From JAVKBW01 sp040222995 (GTDB taxonomy: Bacteria; Pseudomonadota; Alphaproteobacteria; UBA8366; Aestuariispiraceae), in the NCBI GenBank assembly GCA_040222995.1, contig JAVKBW010000082.1, positions 62,001-126,000 of the forward strand: a DNA stretch of 64,000 nucleotides. The letters are read 5' to 3'. How positions within the stretch are numbered: position 1 is the first letter of the stretch; each line of letters starts with the position of its first letter. Below are positions 43,693 through 52,034 of this stretch, piece after piece. The position numbers and the translations under genes are program-made. The notes under the pieces are model-generated. The model worked only from the letters and a program-made list of their open reading frames with translations. It made no database searches and was not told where the DNA came from.

Positions 43693-44493
43693 ATGAACCA
43701 TATGATCGATGCATCCCTGAATTTCATCAGTCCGGATGTCGCTGAACCCCGGGTCTGGGTAAAGGATTACGGCGAAGAGCCGGTCCGCAACTTCAACAAT
43801 GACGCCCACCGGGTAACAATTGAAAACGGCCGCCAGCTCAACCCGCTGCCGTCGCTCGACCGGGAAGGGTTCCAGCTTGAACACGCGCCGACCATCCTGC
43901 GCACATTCAGCGACGAAAAGACGGTCGAACGGGTGTACTACCCCCGGATCGAACGGCTGATCAAACAGCAGACCGGCGCATCGCATGTGGTGGTGTTCGA
44001 CCGCACGCTGCGGACGGCGGAAACCCATCACGCGGCCCGGTCGCCGGTCATGCATGTGCACAACGACTATACCGAAACCTCGGCGCCGAAGCGGGTGCTC
44101 GATCTGCTGGGCGAAGAGGAAGCCCGCCGGCGGCTCGGGAAAAGGTTTGCGCAGATCAACGTTTGGCGGCCGATCGGAACGACGGTTCAGGCGACGCCGC
44201 TGGCCTTCGCCGATGCCCGCACCGTCAACCCGGAGAGCCTCGTGCCGACGGTGCTGGACTATGGCGTGCGGGAGGGTGAGGTTTATGAATTGCGCTATCA
44301 CCCGTGGACCCGCTGGATCACCTTCCCGAACATGACGCCCGACGAAGTCGTGCTGATCAAGGGATATGACAGCGCCGACGATTCCCGCTCCAGACTGTCG
44401 CCGCACACGGCCTTTATCGACCCGGCGACGCCGGCCGATGCGCCGCCGCGGAAAAGCATCGAGGTGCGCGCCTTCGCTTTCTTCGACAACTGA
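43693..44493 (+). CDS. CmcJ/NvfI-family oxidoreductase (2-oxoglutarate-type)
   Basis: A 266-residue protein matching the CmcJ/AsqJ-like pattern: VYYPRIERLIKQQTGASHVVVFDRTLR, then HVHNDYTE, which carries an iron-type H-x(n)-D motif, FAQINVWRPIGTTVQATPLAFADA, and a C-terminal RWITFPNMTPDEVVLIKGYDS. CmcJ takes part in cephamycin methoxylation and fungal relatives are Fe/2-oxoglutarate enzymes; bacterial copies like this are mostly uncharacterised. Start 43693 is supported by AGGAG 7 bp upstream. Followed by a strong terminator, it is a single-gene unit. Confidence 0.8.
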   Translation: MNHMIDASLNFISPDVAEPRVWVKDYGEEPVRNFNNDAHRVTIENGRQLNPLPSLDREGFQLEHAPTILRTFSDEKTVERVYYPRIERLIKQQTGASHVVVFDRTLRTAETHHAARSPVMHVHNDYTETSAPKRVLDLLGEEEARRRLGKRFAQINVWRPIGTTVQATPLAFADARTVNPESLVPTVLDYGVREGEVYELRYHPWTRWITFPNMTPDEVVLIKGYDSADDSRSRLSPHTAFIDPATPADAPPRKSIEVRAFAFFDN

Positions 44494-44519
44494 CATCTAT
44501 CCCGTTCCCTGAGCCTCAA

Positions 44520-44554
44520 CGCCCTTTCCCGTGCCGGGAAGGGGCGTCTTTTTT
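44520..44554 (+). terminator. Rho-independent terminator after the CmcJ-like gene
   Basis: A 12-bp stem from 44520-44531 and 44535-44546 (CGCCCTTTCCCG with CGGGAAGGGGCG, one G-U pair) with a 3-base loop and a T-rich tail. Confidence 0.9.
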
Positions 44555-44642
44555 GTCCATGGCCTGATCTGTATCAAGGCGCGAACAGTCTGCTTCGGTG
44601 ACTGTTCCCCTATCGATAATTATTCAGTTGGGACTGCCGATC

Positions 44643-44909
44643 ATGAACCATCACCACCGCAAGATCCTTCATTCGCTGTTCGCTCACCCGATCAGCGCCA
44701 ATATCGCGATGAAGGACGTGGAAAGCGTCTTCACCGAACTGGGGGCGGAGATCGACACGGCCCATTCCGGGAAAATTCATGTGGCGCTGAAGGGCCACAG
44801 CGCAAACTTTTCCCATGCCGGTCACAGCCTGCCGAAGCAGGAAGTGCAGCAGGTAAGAAAGTTCATCGAACTGGCCGGGATTGATCCGGAAAGGGATTAT
44901 CCTCTCTAG
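44643..44909 (+). CDS. HicA-like small protein without an adjacent antitoxin
   Basis: An 88-residue protein, MNHHHRKILHSLFAHPIS..., with KDVESVFTELGAEIDTAHSGKIHVALKGH and a C-terminal VRKFIELAGIDPE. This follows the double-stranded-RNA-binding-like fold of HicA mRNA interferases, including a His in the second strand. No HicB-like gene is next to it. Homologues of this longer type are often solitary and may not be toxins. Start 44643 is chosen because the frame from 44598 adds unrelated residues. Confidence 0.6.
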   Translation: MNHHHRKILHSLFAHPISANIAMKDVESVFTELGAEIDTAHSGKIHVALKGHSANFSHAGHSLPKQEVQQVRKFIELAGIDPERDYPL

Positions 44910-44989
44910 CAGGCCGCGTCACCGGGCCGAACGCCGTTCTTGCTTTTACCGTCGCGGCTACCGACATTGTAGCCGGACGGAGGGGCGGC

Positions 44990-46288
44990 GTGCTCGACAA
45001 TGCGGTAACAGTGGCGATACGGAAACTGGTGCGGGGATTCCTGTTGCTGCCGATCGCGCTGGCGGTTGCGGGGATGCTGCTTGCGGGGCTGGCCGTCTGG
45101 CTCGACAGAACCGCACCGGTGCAGGAATTCATCAGCGAATTCTCGTTCTTCAACATCAACGAAGCCGGGGCGCGGGCGGTGCTGAGCACGATTGCCGGCG
45201 CGATGATGACGGTTATCAGCCTCGTCTACTCGCTGACCCTGATCGTGTTCACGCTGGCGGCGTCGAATATCGGCCCGCGCGTGCTGGAAACCTTCACCGA
45301 CAACCGCATCAACCAGACCACCGTCGGGTTTCTCGGCGCGACCTTCCTGTATTCGCTGTTCGTGCTGTATGTCGCCGGCGACGACGAGGTGCCGAAACTT
45401 TCCGTGGCGATCGCCATTGTCATGGTGACGGTCAGTTTTTTCTGGGTCGTGTATTTCGTGCACGACACGGCGCGCCGCATCATGGTCGATAACGAAATCG
45501 CCCGGACCCAGAAATCGCTGCGGCGGGCCATCGACCGGCTTCTTGAGGAAGAGCCTCGGGAAAAGGACGGCGATGCCGACGCTATACCTGACGGAACGCC
45601 GACCCGCGTACCGGCGGCGGATTCCGGATATGTCACGGCCATTTACGCCGAAAACCTGGCGTCGCTGGCGAAGAAGTACGACCTTTTCATACGGGTTGTC
45701 ACCCCGCCGGGCACGTTCGTGGTCAGCGGCGGACCGATTGCGGCGGTCTACGGCGATACGGATGACGGTATTGCGGGCCGTATCCGTGAGGCAATTGTTA
45801 TCGGCGATGCCCGCGCGCCGGAAGGCGATATCCGGTTTAACATCCATTTGATGGTGGAAATCGCCCTGCGCGCGCTGTCGAGCGGGCTGAACGACGCCTA
45901 TACGGCGATCAGCGCCATCGATCACCTGTCGGCCTCGCTTGCCCTGATATTGCAGCGTGGGGCGCCGTCGTCGCTATACCACGATGCGGAAGGCGAACCG
46001 CGTGTCTGGCTCGATCTTATCGAGGTGAAGGATATCGTCGGCACCGCCCTGCACCCGCTACGCCGTGCGGCCCAGGACAATACGCTGGTCTCGTTGCGGC
46101 TGATCAAAGCGATCGGCAGAATGAGTGGCGTTACGAGGATGGAACATGCCCATGTGCTGCGGCTGCATCTGCGGCTGATCGCCTATGATGCAAAACATGT
46201 AGTGAAAAACCCGGACGACCGCAACGAACTGGCCGGCGAAATCACAAGAGCCCGGCGCATTCTGGCGGGTCGCCGGCAGGACGACTGA
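44990..46288 (+). CDS. DUF2254 membrane protein
   Basis: A 432-residue protein with four hydrophobic segments in the first 165 residues (LLLPIALAVAGMLLAGLAVW; VLSTIAGAMMTVISLVYSLTLIVFTLAA; FLGATFLYSLFVLYVAG; VAIAIVMVTVSFFWVVYFV) and a cytoplasmic C-terminal part with RALSSGLNDAYTAISAIDHLS, the DUF2254 landmark. Function is unknown. Start is GTG at 44990, with GGAGGGG upstream. fumC follows 8 bp later. Confidence 0.82.
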   Translation: MLDNAVTVAIRKLVRGFLLLPIALAVAGMLLAGLAVWLDRTAPVQEFISEFSFFNINEAGARAVLSTIAGAMMTVISLVYSLTLIVFTLAASNIGPRVLETFTDNRINQTTVGFLGATFLYSLFVLYVAGDDEVPKLSVAIAIVMVTVSFFWVVYFVHDTARRIMVDNEIARTQKSLRRAIDRLLEEEPREKDGDADAIPDGTPTRVPAADSGYVTAIYAENLASLAKKYDLFIRVVTPPGTFVVSGGPIAAVYGDTDDGIAGRIREAIVIGDARAPEGDIRFNIHLMVEIALRALSSGLNDAYTAISAIDHLSASLALILQRGAPSSLYHDAEGEPRVWLDLIEVKDIVGTALHPLRRAAQDNTLVSLRLIKAIGRMSGVTRMEHAHVLRLHLRLIAYDAKHVVKNPDDRNELAGEITRARRILAGRRQDD

Positions 46289-46296
46289 AAGGCAAC

Positions 46297-47694
<1,398 letters not shown>

Positions 47695-47703
47695 GGCGGC
47701 GGG

Positions 47704-48324
47704 CTATTTGCCCAGAACGAGGAAATGGGCCTGCTGGTTGTGATTGACGACATGGTCGCCGACCGTGTCCTCAAGAACCGACAGGACGTTGTCTTTCACA
47801 TAGAGGTCCAGAACCTTCTCATAGTCCTTCTCGATCCAGGACGGCTCGCTGACGGTCAGGGCGAAAACGCCATCCTCGGCCAGCATCCGCATCACTTCGG
47901 GAATCCGGTCCGGCCCGATATGGCCCAGCGTGAAGGTGCCGGTTGAATACGCGCCGGCGTAGGTACCGTCGGGGATATCGACCGTTTCCAGCAGATCGAC
48001 GGCGGTGAGGTTGCGGTAAAGTTTCTTTTCTCGGGCGACATCCAGCATTTCCTGCGACAGATCGACGCCGTCGATGACTGAAAACCCCGCCTGCGCCAGG
48101 GCGAACCCGCCCAGCCCGGTGCCGCAGCCGACATCCAGAACAGGCTTCGACAGATCGCCGACCCGCACCGCCAGTTTTTCAGCGACAATCGGCGGCGAGA
48201 CATAGCCGCTTTCGGCCATCGCCTCGTCATAGGTTTTCGCCCAGGCGGCATAGGCAGCCTTGTGGTCTTCCGGGGTTCTGGCCTTGTAGACGGCTTCGAA
48301 AAGGGTTTCGGTCTTCTCTGACAT
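47704..48324 (-). CDS. SAM-dependent class I methyltransferase (copy 1 of a tandem pair)
   Basis: A 206-residue methyltransferase with motif I PVLDVGCGTGLGGFALA, ISVIDGVDLSQEMLDVAREK and GHIGPDRIPEVMRMLAEDGVFALTV. The next gene upstream on the same strand is a paralogue sharing motif I, the GxxGPDRIPE block and the C-terminal QAHFLVLGK. The pair probably arose by tandem duplication. The family is broad (WBSCR27/TPMT-like), so the methyl acceptor is unknown. Confidence 0.82.
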   Translation of the reverse strand: MSEKTETLFEAVYKARTPEDHKAAYAAWAKTYDEAMAESGYVSPPIVAEKLAVRVGDLSKPVLDVGCGTGLGGFALAQAGFSVIDGVDLSQEMLDVAREKKLYRNLTAVDLLETVDIPDGTYAGAYSTGTFTLGHIGPDRIPEVMRMLAEDGVFALTVSEPSWIEKDYEKVLDLYVKDNVLSVLEDTVGDHVVNHNQQAHFLVLGK

Positions 48325-48374
48325 AGGGTCGATGTCTCCTGTTCGTTATTGATCGGGGGGTGCAGGCCGGGAAA

Positions 48375-48998
48375 TCAGTTTTTCCCCAGAACCAGAAAAT
48401 GCGCCCGCTGGTCGCGCTTGTCGAAGTGCGATTGAACCTGATCGTCGAGGATCGTGATCAGACCGTTATCGACAAGTGTGTTCAGGTATTCGTCATATCC
48501 GTGTTCGTCCCAGGCCTCGACGCGGACGGTCAGGATAAAAAGCCCGCGCGGTCTGACGATCCGGATGATTTCGGGGATCCGGTCGGGGCCGACATGGCCG
48601 AAGGTGAACGTGCCGACGGAAACCGCCGCGCCATAGGTATTGTCGGCAATGTCGACCGTTTGCAAAAGATCGGCAGTTACCAGGTTGTTGTAAACCGATT
48701 TGGCGCGCGCCTGGTTCAGCATGTCGGGCGACACATCCAGCCCGTCGACATCGGTGAAGCCGACCTTGGCGAGGCTGACGCCGGTCATGCCGGTGCCGCA
48801 GCCGACATCCAGAATGCGGGTCTGCTTGTCGGAAGCCCGGACCATCAGCATCGATGCGACAACCCATGGCGACCGGTAGCCGTGCGCCGTCATGGTTTCC
48901 TCATAGGTCGCCGCCCATTCGCCATAGACGCGTATTGTATCCTCCACTGTTTCGCTGTCATGGACGGTTTCGAGAATGGTGTTCGGGTCGATGGGCAT
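48375..48998 (-). CDS. SAM-dependent class I methyltransferase (copy 2 of a tandem pair)
   Basis: A 207-residue methyltransferase: motif I RILDVGCGTGMTGVSLA, FTDVDGLDVSPDMLNQARAK, TFTFGHVGPDRIPEIIRIVRPRG and a QRAHFLVLGKN end, paralogous to the product of 47704-48324. The start at 48998 has GGAAAG about 8 bp upstream. The frame continues open far beyond this start, across the antisense of the caspase-like gene, but that part is not real coding. The gap to copy 1 is 50 bp. Confidence 0.82.
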   Translation of the reverse strand: MPIDPNTILETVHDSETVEDTIRVYGEWAATYEETMTAHGYRSPWVVASMLMVRASDKQTRILDVGCGTGMTGVSLAKVGFTDVDGLDVSPDMLNQARAKSVYNNLVTADLLQTVDIADNTYGAAVSVGTFTFGHVGPDRIPEIIRIVRPRGLFILTVRVEAWDEHGYDEYLNTLVDNGLITILDDQVQSHFDKRDQRAHFLVLGKN

Positions 48999-49112
48999 GC
49001 GGGCGCTTTCCTGTCGGTGATGTCCGTGTATCGTAGGCGGTATTGTCGATGACCGCAAAAGGGGACGCATAAACGGTTCTCGAAGCGGTGAAAATCCACT
49101 AGCGTGTTGGCG

Positions 49113-50372
49113 ATGATGACGAAATTTACAATTGTTGTGCTGGCCGGCCTCTTGATGTCGGTGCTGTCCGTACAGGTCCGGGCGTCCGACGAACAGCGCA
49201 TCGCGCTGGTGATCGGCAACGGCGATTACCGGTCGGCGCCGCTGCGCAACCCGGTCAATGACGCGACCCTGATGTCGGAAACCCTGACGGAACTGGGTTT
49301 TGACGTTTCGCTGCATACAGATGCCGGGCGGCGCGACATGCGCCGGGCCATCGCCGATTTCGGTAAAAAACTGGAAGACGCGCACGGCAACGCCATAGCC
49401 CTGATCTACTATGCCGGCCATGGCGTGCAGATCGACGGCGAGAACTATCTGATCCCCGTCGATGCGGAAATATTCGAAGCGCTGGATGTGAAGATCGAAG
49501 GCATTCAGGCCTCGGCGATGCTGGATGCCATGGCGTGGACCGACAGCCGGATGAACATCGTGATCCTCGATGCCTGCCGCAACAACCCGTTCGTGACGGT
49601 ATCGCGAACGTCGGGCGGCGGGCTGGCGCGGATGGATGCGCCGACCGGCACGCTGCTGGCCTATTCGACCGCGCCGGGCATGGTCGCCGAAGACGGGACG
49701 GGGCGGAACAGCCCCTATACCCAGGCGCTGGCCCGCGCGATGAAGGAAGAAGGCCGGAAAATCGAGGATGTGTTCAAGCGGGTGCGGGTCTCGGTCCTCG
49801 ACCGGACGAACGAGCGGCAGGTGCCGTGGGAATCCTCGTCGCTGGTCGGCGATTTCTATTTTGCCGGCCCGCCGCCCGACGGCCAGCAGGTCGCCAGCCT
49901 GCCGGAACCGGCGGTGGACCCGGCCCCGTTCATCAGCACCGATATCGACGCCGCGATGGCCGACCCCGTGCCGCCGCCGGGCGGCATCCGCGCCCTGATG
50001 CCGATGCATACGGAAGAGCCGGAAACCCGGCCGCTGCCGATTGACGGCGTCTGGCGGCTGAGCCTGACGAACACGCGGGTGCGGATCAGGAACGGCCGAA
50101 GCTGGGCCATCGACGGATATCCTACGCATCTGGTGATGGCGGTGCATCCCGGTCAGGTGCTGACCCGCAATCTCAAGCCGGACGGGGACGGCGGCTATAC
50201 CGGCGAGGACCTGCCGTCGGTCTCGCAGCTTCAGATGAAACTGCAGCCGGACATGACGCTGGCCGCCAGCATCGGCCCGATTACCGGACCTATCGACTTC
50301 TTCCTGACCCCCATCGCCATCGACGACCCGGTCGCCTTCCGTGTCGAGCTGGAAAAGGCGCGGGGGAATTAG
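49113..50372 (+). CDS. Secreted caspase-family (C14) peptidase
   Basis: About 419 residues: signal peptide (MTKFTIVVLAGLLMSVLSVQVRA), then a caspase-like p20 domain, IALVIGNGDYRSAPLRNPVNDA, with catalytic His in LIYYAGHGVQ (H103) and Cys in ILDACRNNPF (C155). A C-terminal region of about 150 residues is Pro-rich and then beta-like. Bacterial proteins of this type (metacaspase/orthocaspase) are usually exported; targets are unknown. ATG 49113 or 49116 may be the start. The last 90 bp are duplicated, in degraded form, at 51890-51981. Divergent from the tandem methyltransferases. Confidence 0.87.
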   Translation: MMTKFTIVVLAGLLMSVLSVQVRASDEQRIALVIGNGDYRSAPLRNPVNDATLMSETLTELGFDVSLHTDAGRRDMRRAIADFGKKLEDAHGNAIALIYYAGHGVQIDGENYLIPVDAEIFEALDVKIEGIQASAMLDAMAWTDSRMNIVILDACRNNPFVTVSRTSGGGLARMDAPTGTLLAYSTAPGMVAEDGTGRNSPYTQALARAMKEEGRKIEDVFKRVRVSVLDRTNERQVPWESSSLVGDFYFAGPPPDGQQVASLPEPAVDPAPFISTDIDAAMADPVPPPGGIRALMPMHTEEPETRPLPIDGVWRLSLTNTRVRIRNGRSWAIDGYPTHLVMAVHPGQVLTRNLKPDGDGGYTGEDLPSVSQLQMKLQPDMTLAASIGPITGPIDFFLTPIAIDDPVAFRVELEKARGN

Positions 50373-50497
50373 GTCACGAAAAAATAAGCCGGTAGTGCAC
50401 GAACGTCGTCCGCTGATGCTTCAAAAGCAGATGGGGTTTGCCGAGGCTGGATAAGTCCGAGTCTGACCCGTAGCAGCCTAATCAAGGCGGCGCATTG

Positions 50498-50611
50498 ATG
50501 CCGGGGCAGAACAACAAATGGGCCGGCACACGCCGGTACATGACACTGAAAACCGTCGAGGATCTGTGCAAACCTGAAGACATTCAACCGCTTCAACAGG
50601 TGGCGGAATAA
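50498..50611 (+). pseudogene. Possible N-terminal remnant of a KamA-like (lysine 2,3-aminomutase family) gene
   Basis: A 37-codon frame whose product includes TLKTVEDLCKPEDIQPLQQV, which resembles the N-terminal region of KamA-type proteins; the rest of the enzyme is missing. It lies in the 403-bp stretch between the caspase gene and the Met-rich gene, where I see no intact gene. It may be chance. Stated with low confidence. Confidence 0.2.
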
Positions 50612-50687
50612 ACTGGCAACTACAACCACTGGGGTTAGGCTTCAAGATGCTTCATATACCACTTCCTGAGTTTCTATCCTACTAGAC

Positions 50688-50701
50688 TTGACCAAGATCA
50701 A
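50688..50701. promoter_or_regulatory. FNR/FixK-type box upstream of the Met-rich repeat gene
   Basis: TTGACCAAGATCAA fits the TTGA-N6-TCAA consensus of FNR/FixK/ANR regulators and is a near-perfect dyad. It lies 75 bp before the ATG at 50776, a usual distance for an activator site. Oxygen-linked control is inferred. Confidence 0.5.
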
Positions 50702-50775
50702 TGTACGTATTCGACAACTCGCCTAGGTTCCTCGAAAGAGATGTTTTTACACTTAATCAGTGAAAGGGCGACGCC

Positions 50776-51342
50776 ATGAGACTGATATTGAAATTAACTG
50801 GATTTGCATTGGCAGGCATTTTTACAATATCGGTGGTCGCGTCGGCAATCGCGCACGGTCCCGACTCTCAGGGCGGCGGCCAAGGACAGATGCCGATGAT
50901 GGGCCAGGGCATGATGGGCCAAGGCTATCAGGGCCAAATGCCGATGATGGGCCACGGCATGATGGGTCAGGGCTATCAGGGCCAAATGCCGATGATGGGC
51001 CACGGCATGATGGGCCAAGGCTATCAGGGTCAAATGCCGATGATGGGCCACGGCATGATGGGCCAGGGCTATCAGGGTCAAATGCCGATGATGGGCCACG
51101 GCATGATGGGCGATTACGGCTATGGGCAGATGCAGCCTTTGCGGCGCGACCTGACTACCGACGAGGTCAAGCACATGATGGAACATCGTGTCGACTGGGC
51201 CGGGAACCCGAACCTGAAAGTCGGAAAGGTTATGGAAAAAGACGCCGATACTATCGTTAGCGAAATCGTGACCAAGGAAGGCTCGTTGGTTCGGAAGATC
51301 GAAGTCGACCGTCACACGGGACGCATGAAGGCCGTTCAATAG
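50776..51342 (+). CDS. Secreted Met/His-rich repeat protein, probable metal-binding
   Basis: A 188-residue protein: signal peptide (LTGFALAGIFTISVVASAIAHG), then five tandem 16-residue units of the form QGQMPMMGHGMMGQGY (residues 36-115), then a charged C-terminal domain of about 70 residues (DEVKHMMEHRVDWAGN...). The repeats supply pairs of Met and a His, which is typical of copper-binding regions. A SHOCT protein of the sort often found at copper loci follows. AAAGGGCG lies just upstream of the start. The first unit has Gln where others have His. Copper binding is inference; silver or another soft metal is possible. Confidence 0.75.
   Translation: MRLILKLTGFALAGIFTISVVASAIAHGPDSQGGGQGQMPMMGQGMMGQGYQGQMPMMGHGMMGQGYQGQMPMMGHGMMGQGYQGQMPMMGHGMMGQGYQGQMPMMGHGMMGDYGYGQMQPLRRDLTTDEVKHMMEHRVDWAGNPNLKVGKVMEKDADTIVSEIVTKEGSLVRKIEVDRHTGRMKAVQ
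50881..51120 (+). repeat. Five tandem 48-bp coding repeats
   Basis: Units start at 50881, 50929, 50977, 51025 and 51073. They are almost identical at the DNA level, differing by a few third-position changes; the last diverges after its first 39 bp. Such uniformity points to recent expansion or ongoing homogenisation. Confidence 0.9.
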
Positions 51343-51391
51343 GCGAAGCGGCTTGCTTGCCTTATCTCCGCAAACTCAAGAGTGTTCAGTC

Positions 51392-51733
51392 ATGCACAAA
51401 TACACATCCGCAATGGTTTGCACGGTGGCGGGACTTGCAACGTCATCGCTGGCCCATGCCCAACAAGCGCAAGTTCCCAATTACGGTCCGCACATGTGGT
51501 CGGGTGGTTGGCACGGATGGTTTTTTGGGCCGATTATGATGATCGTTTTCATCACTGTCGCCGTGGTTGCTGTCGTTTTCTTGGTGCGCTGGCTCAGTGG
51601 AACCGGCCATGGCACCGCACATCACACGCACGTAACCGGTAGAACGCCCCTCGATATCCTTAAAGAGCGCTTCGCCAAGGGTGAAATTGACAAGGAAGAG
51701 TTTGAGGAACGTCGACGAGTTCTTGGCGAATAG
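51392..51733 (+). CDS. SHOCT-domain small membrane protein
   Basis: A 113-residue protein: signal peptide ending SLAHAQ, one strong membrane helix (IMMIVFITVAVVAVVFLVRWL), a His-rich linker (GTGHGTAHHTHVTG) and a C-terminal SHOCT motif (TPLDILKERFAKGEIDKEEFEERRRVL). Proteins of this form are common beside copper-resistance genes, and the neighbour is Met/His-rich. Start 51392 gives the signal peptide; the frame opens earlier at 51353. It lies 49 bp after the Met-rich gene. Confidence 0.82.
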   Translation: MHKYTSAMVCTVAGLATSSLAHAQQAQVPNYGPHMWSGGWHGWFFGPIMMIVFITVAVVAVVFLVRWLSGTGHGTAHHTHVTGRTPLDILKERFAKGEIDKEEFEERRRVLGE

Positions 51734-51889
51734 ATTGTATTAAGAATCATTCGTATATGTCTGATATTGGCACAACCCGGCTGTTCAGCGGCAGAACCTG
51801 ATTTGGCCACTTTAGCCCTGAATGCAGACTTTGGTTTGTTTATCCTTCGTTGGTTTTTCGGATGCGAAACCAAACCCGGATGAAATACT

Positions 51890-51981
51890 CGACGTCTTCC
51901 TCACCACCCATCGCCGTTGATGACCCGGTCGCCTTCCGCGTCGAGCCGGAAAAGGCGCGGGGGACTAGCCGGTCGCGAAAA
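51890..51981 (+). pseudogene. Degenerate copy of the caspase-gene 3' end
   Basis: This stretch aligns with 50294-50382, the last codons, stop and first downstream bases of the caspase-like gene. Exact blocks include GACCCGGTCGCCTTCCG and GGAAAAGGCGCGGGGGA; identity by eye is about 85-90 percent. A 1-bp insertion shifts the frame and substitutions break the stop, so it is not coding. The remaining part of the 51734-52034 gap shows no gene. Confidence 0.8.
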
Positions 51982-52034
51982 TGCCTCAATCCGGCGCTTG
52001 GCATTGGCATGACTTTCGCGTATTCCCCGTCAAT

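Noticed and set aside
48999..50147. Upstream extension of the second methyltransferase to a 590-residue protein
   Set aside because: The added part is antisense to the caspase-like gene, and the internal start at 48998 has a good ribosome-binding site and a normal family N-terminus.
50881..51120. Regular 48-bp repeats as a possible CRISPR array
   Set aside because: The units are contiguous with no spacers and are translated in frame as a Met/His-rich protein.
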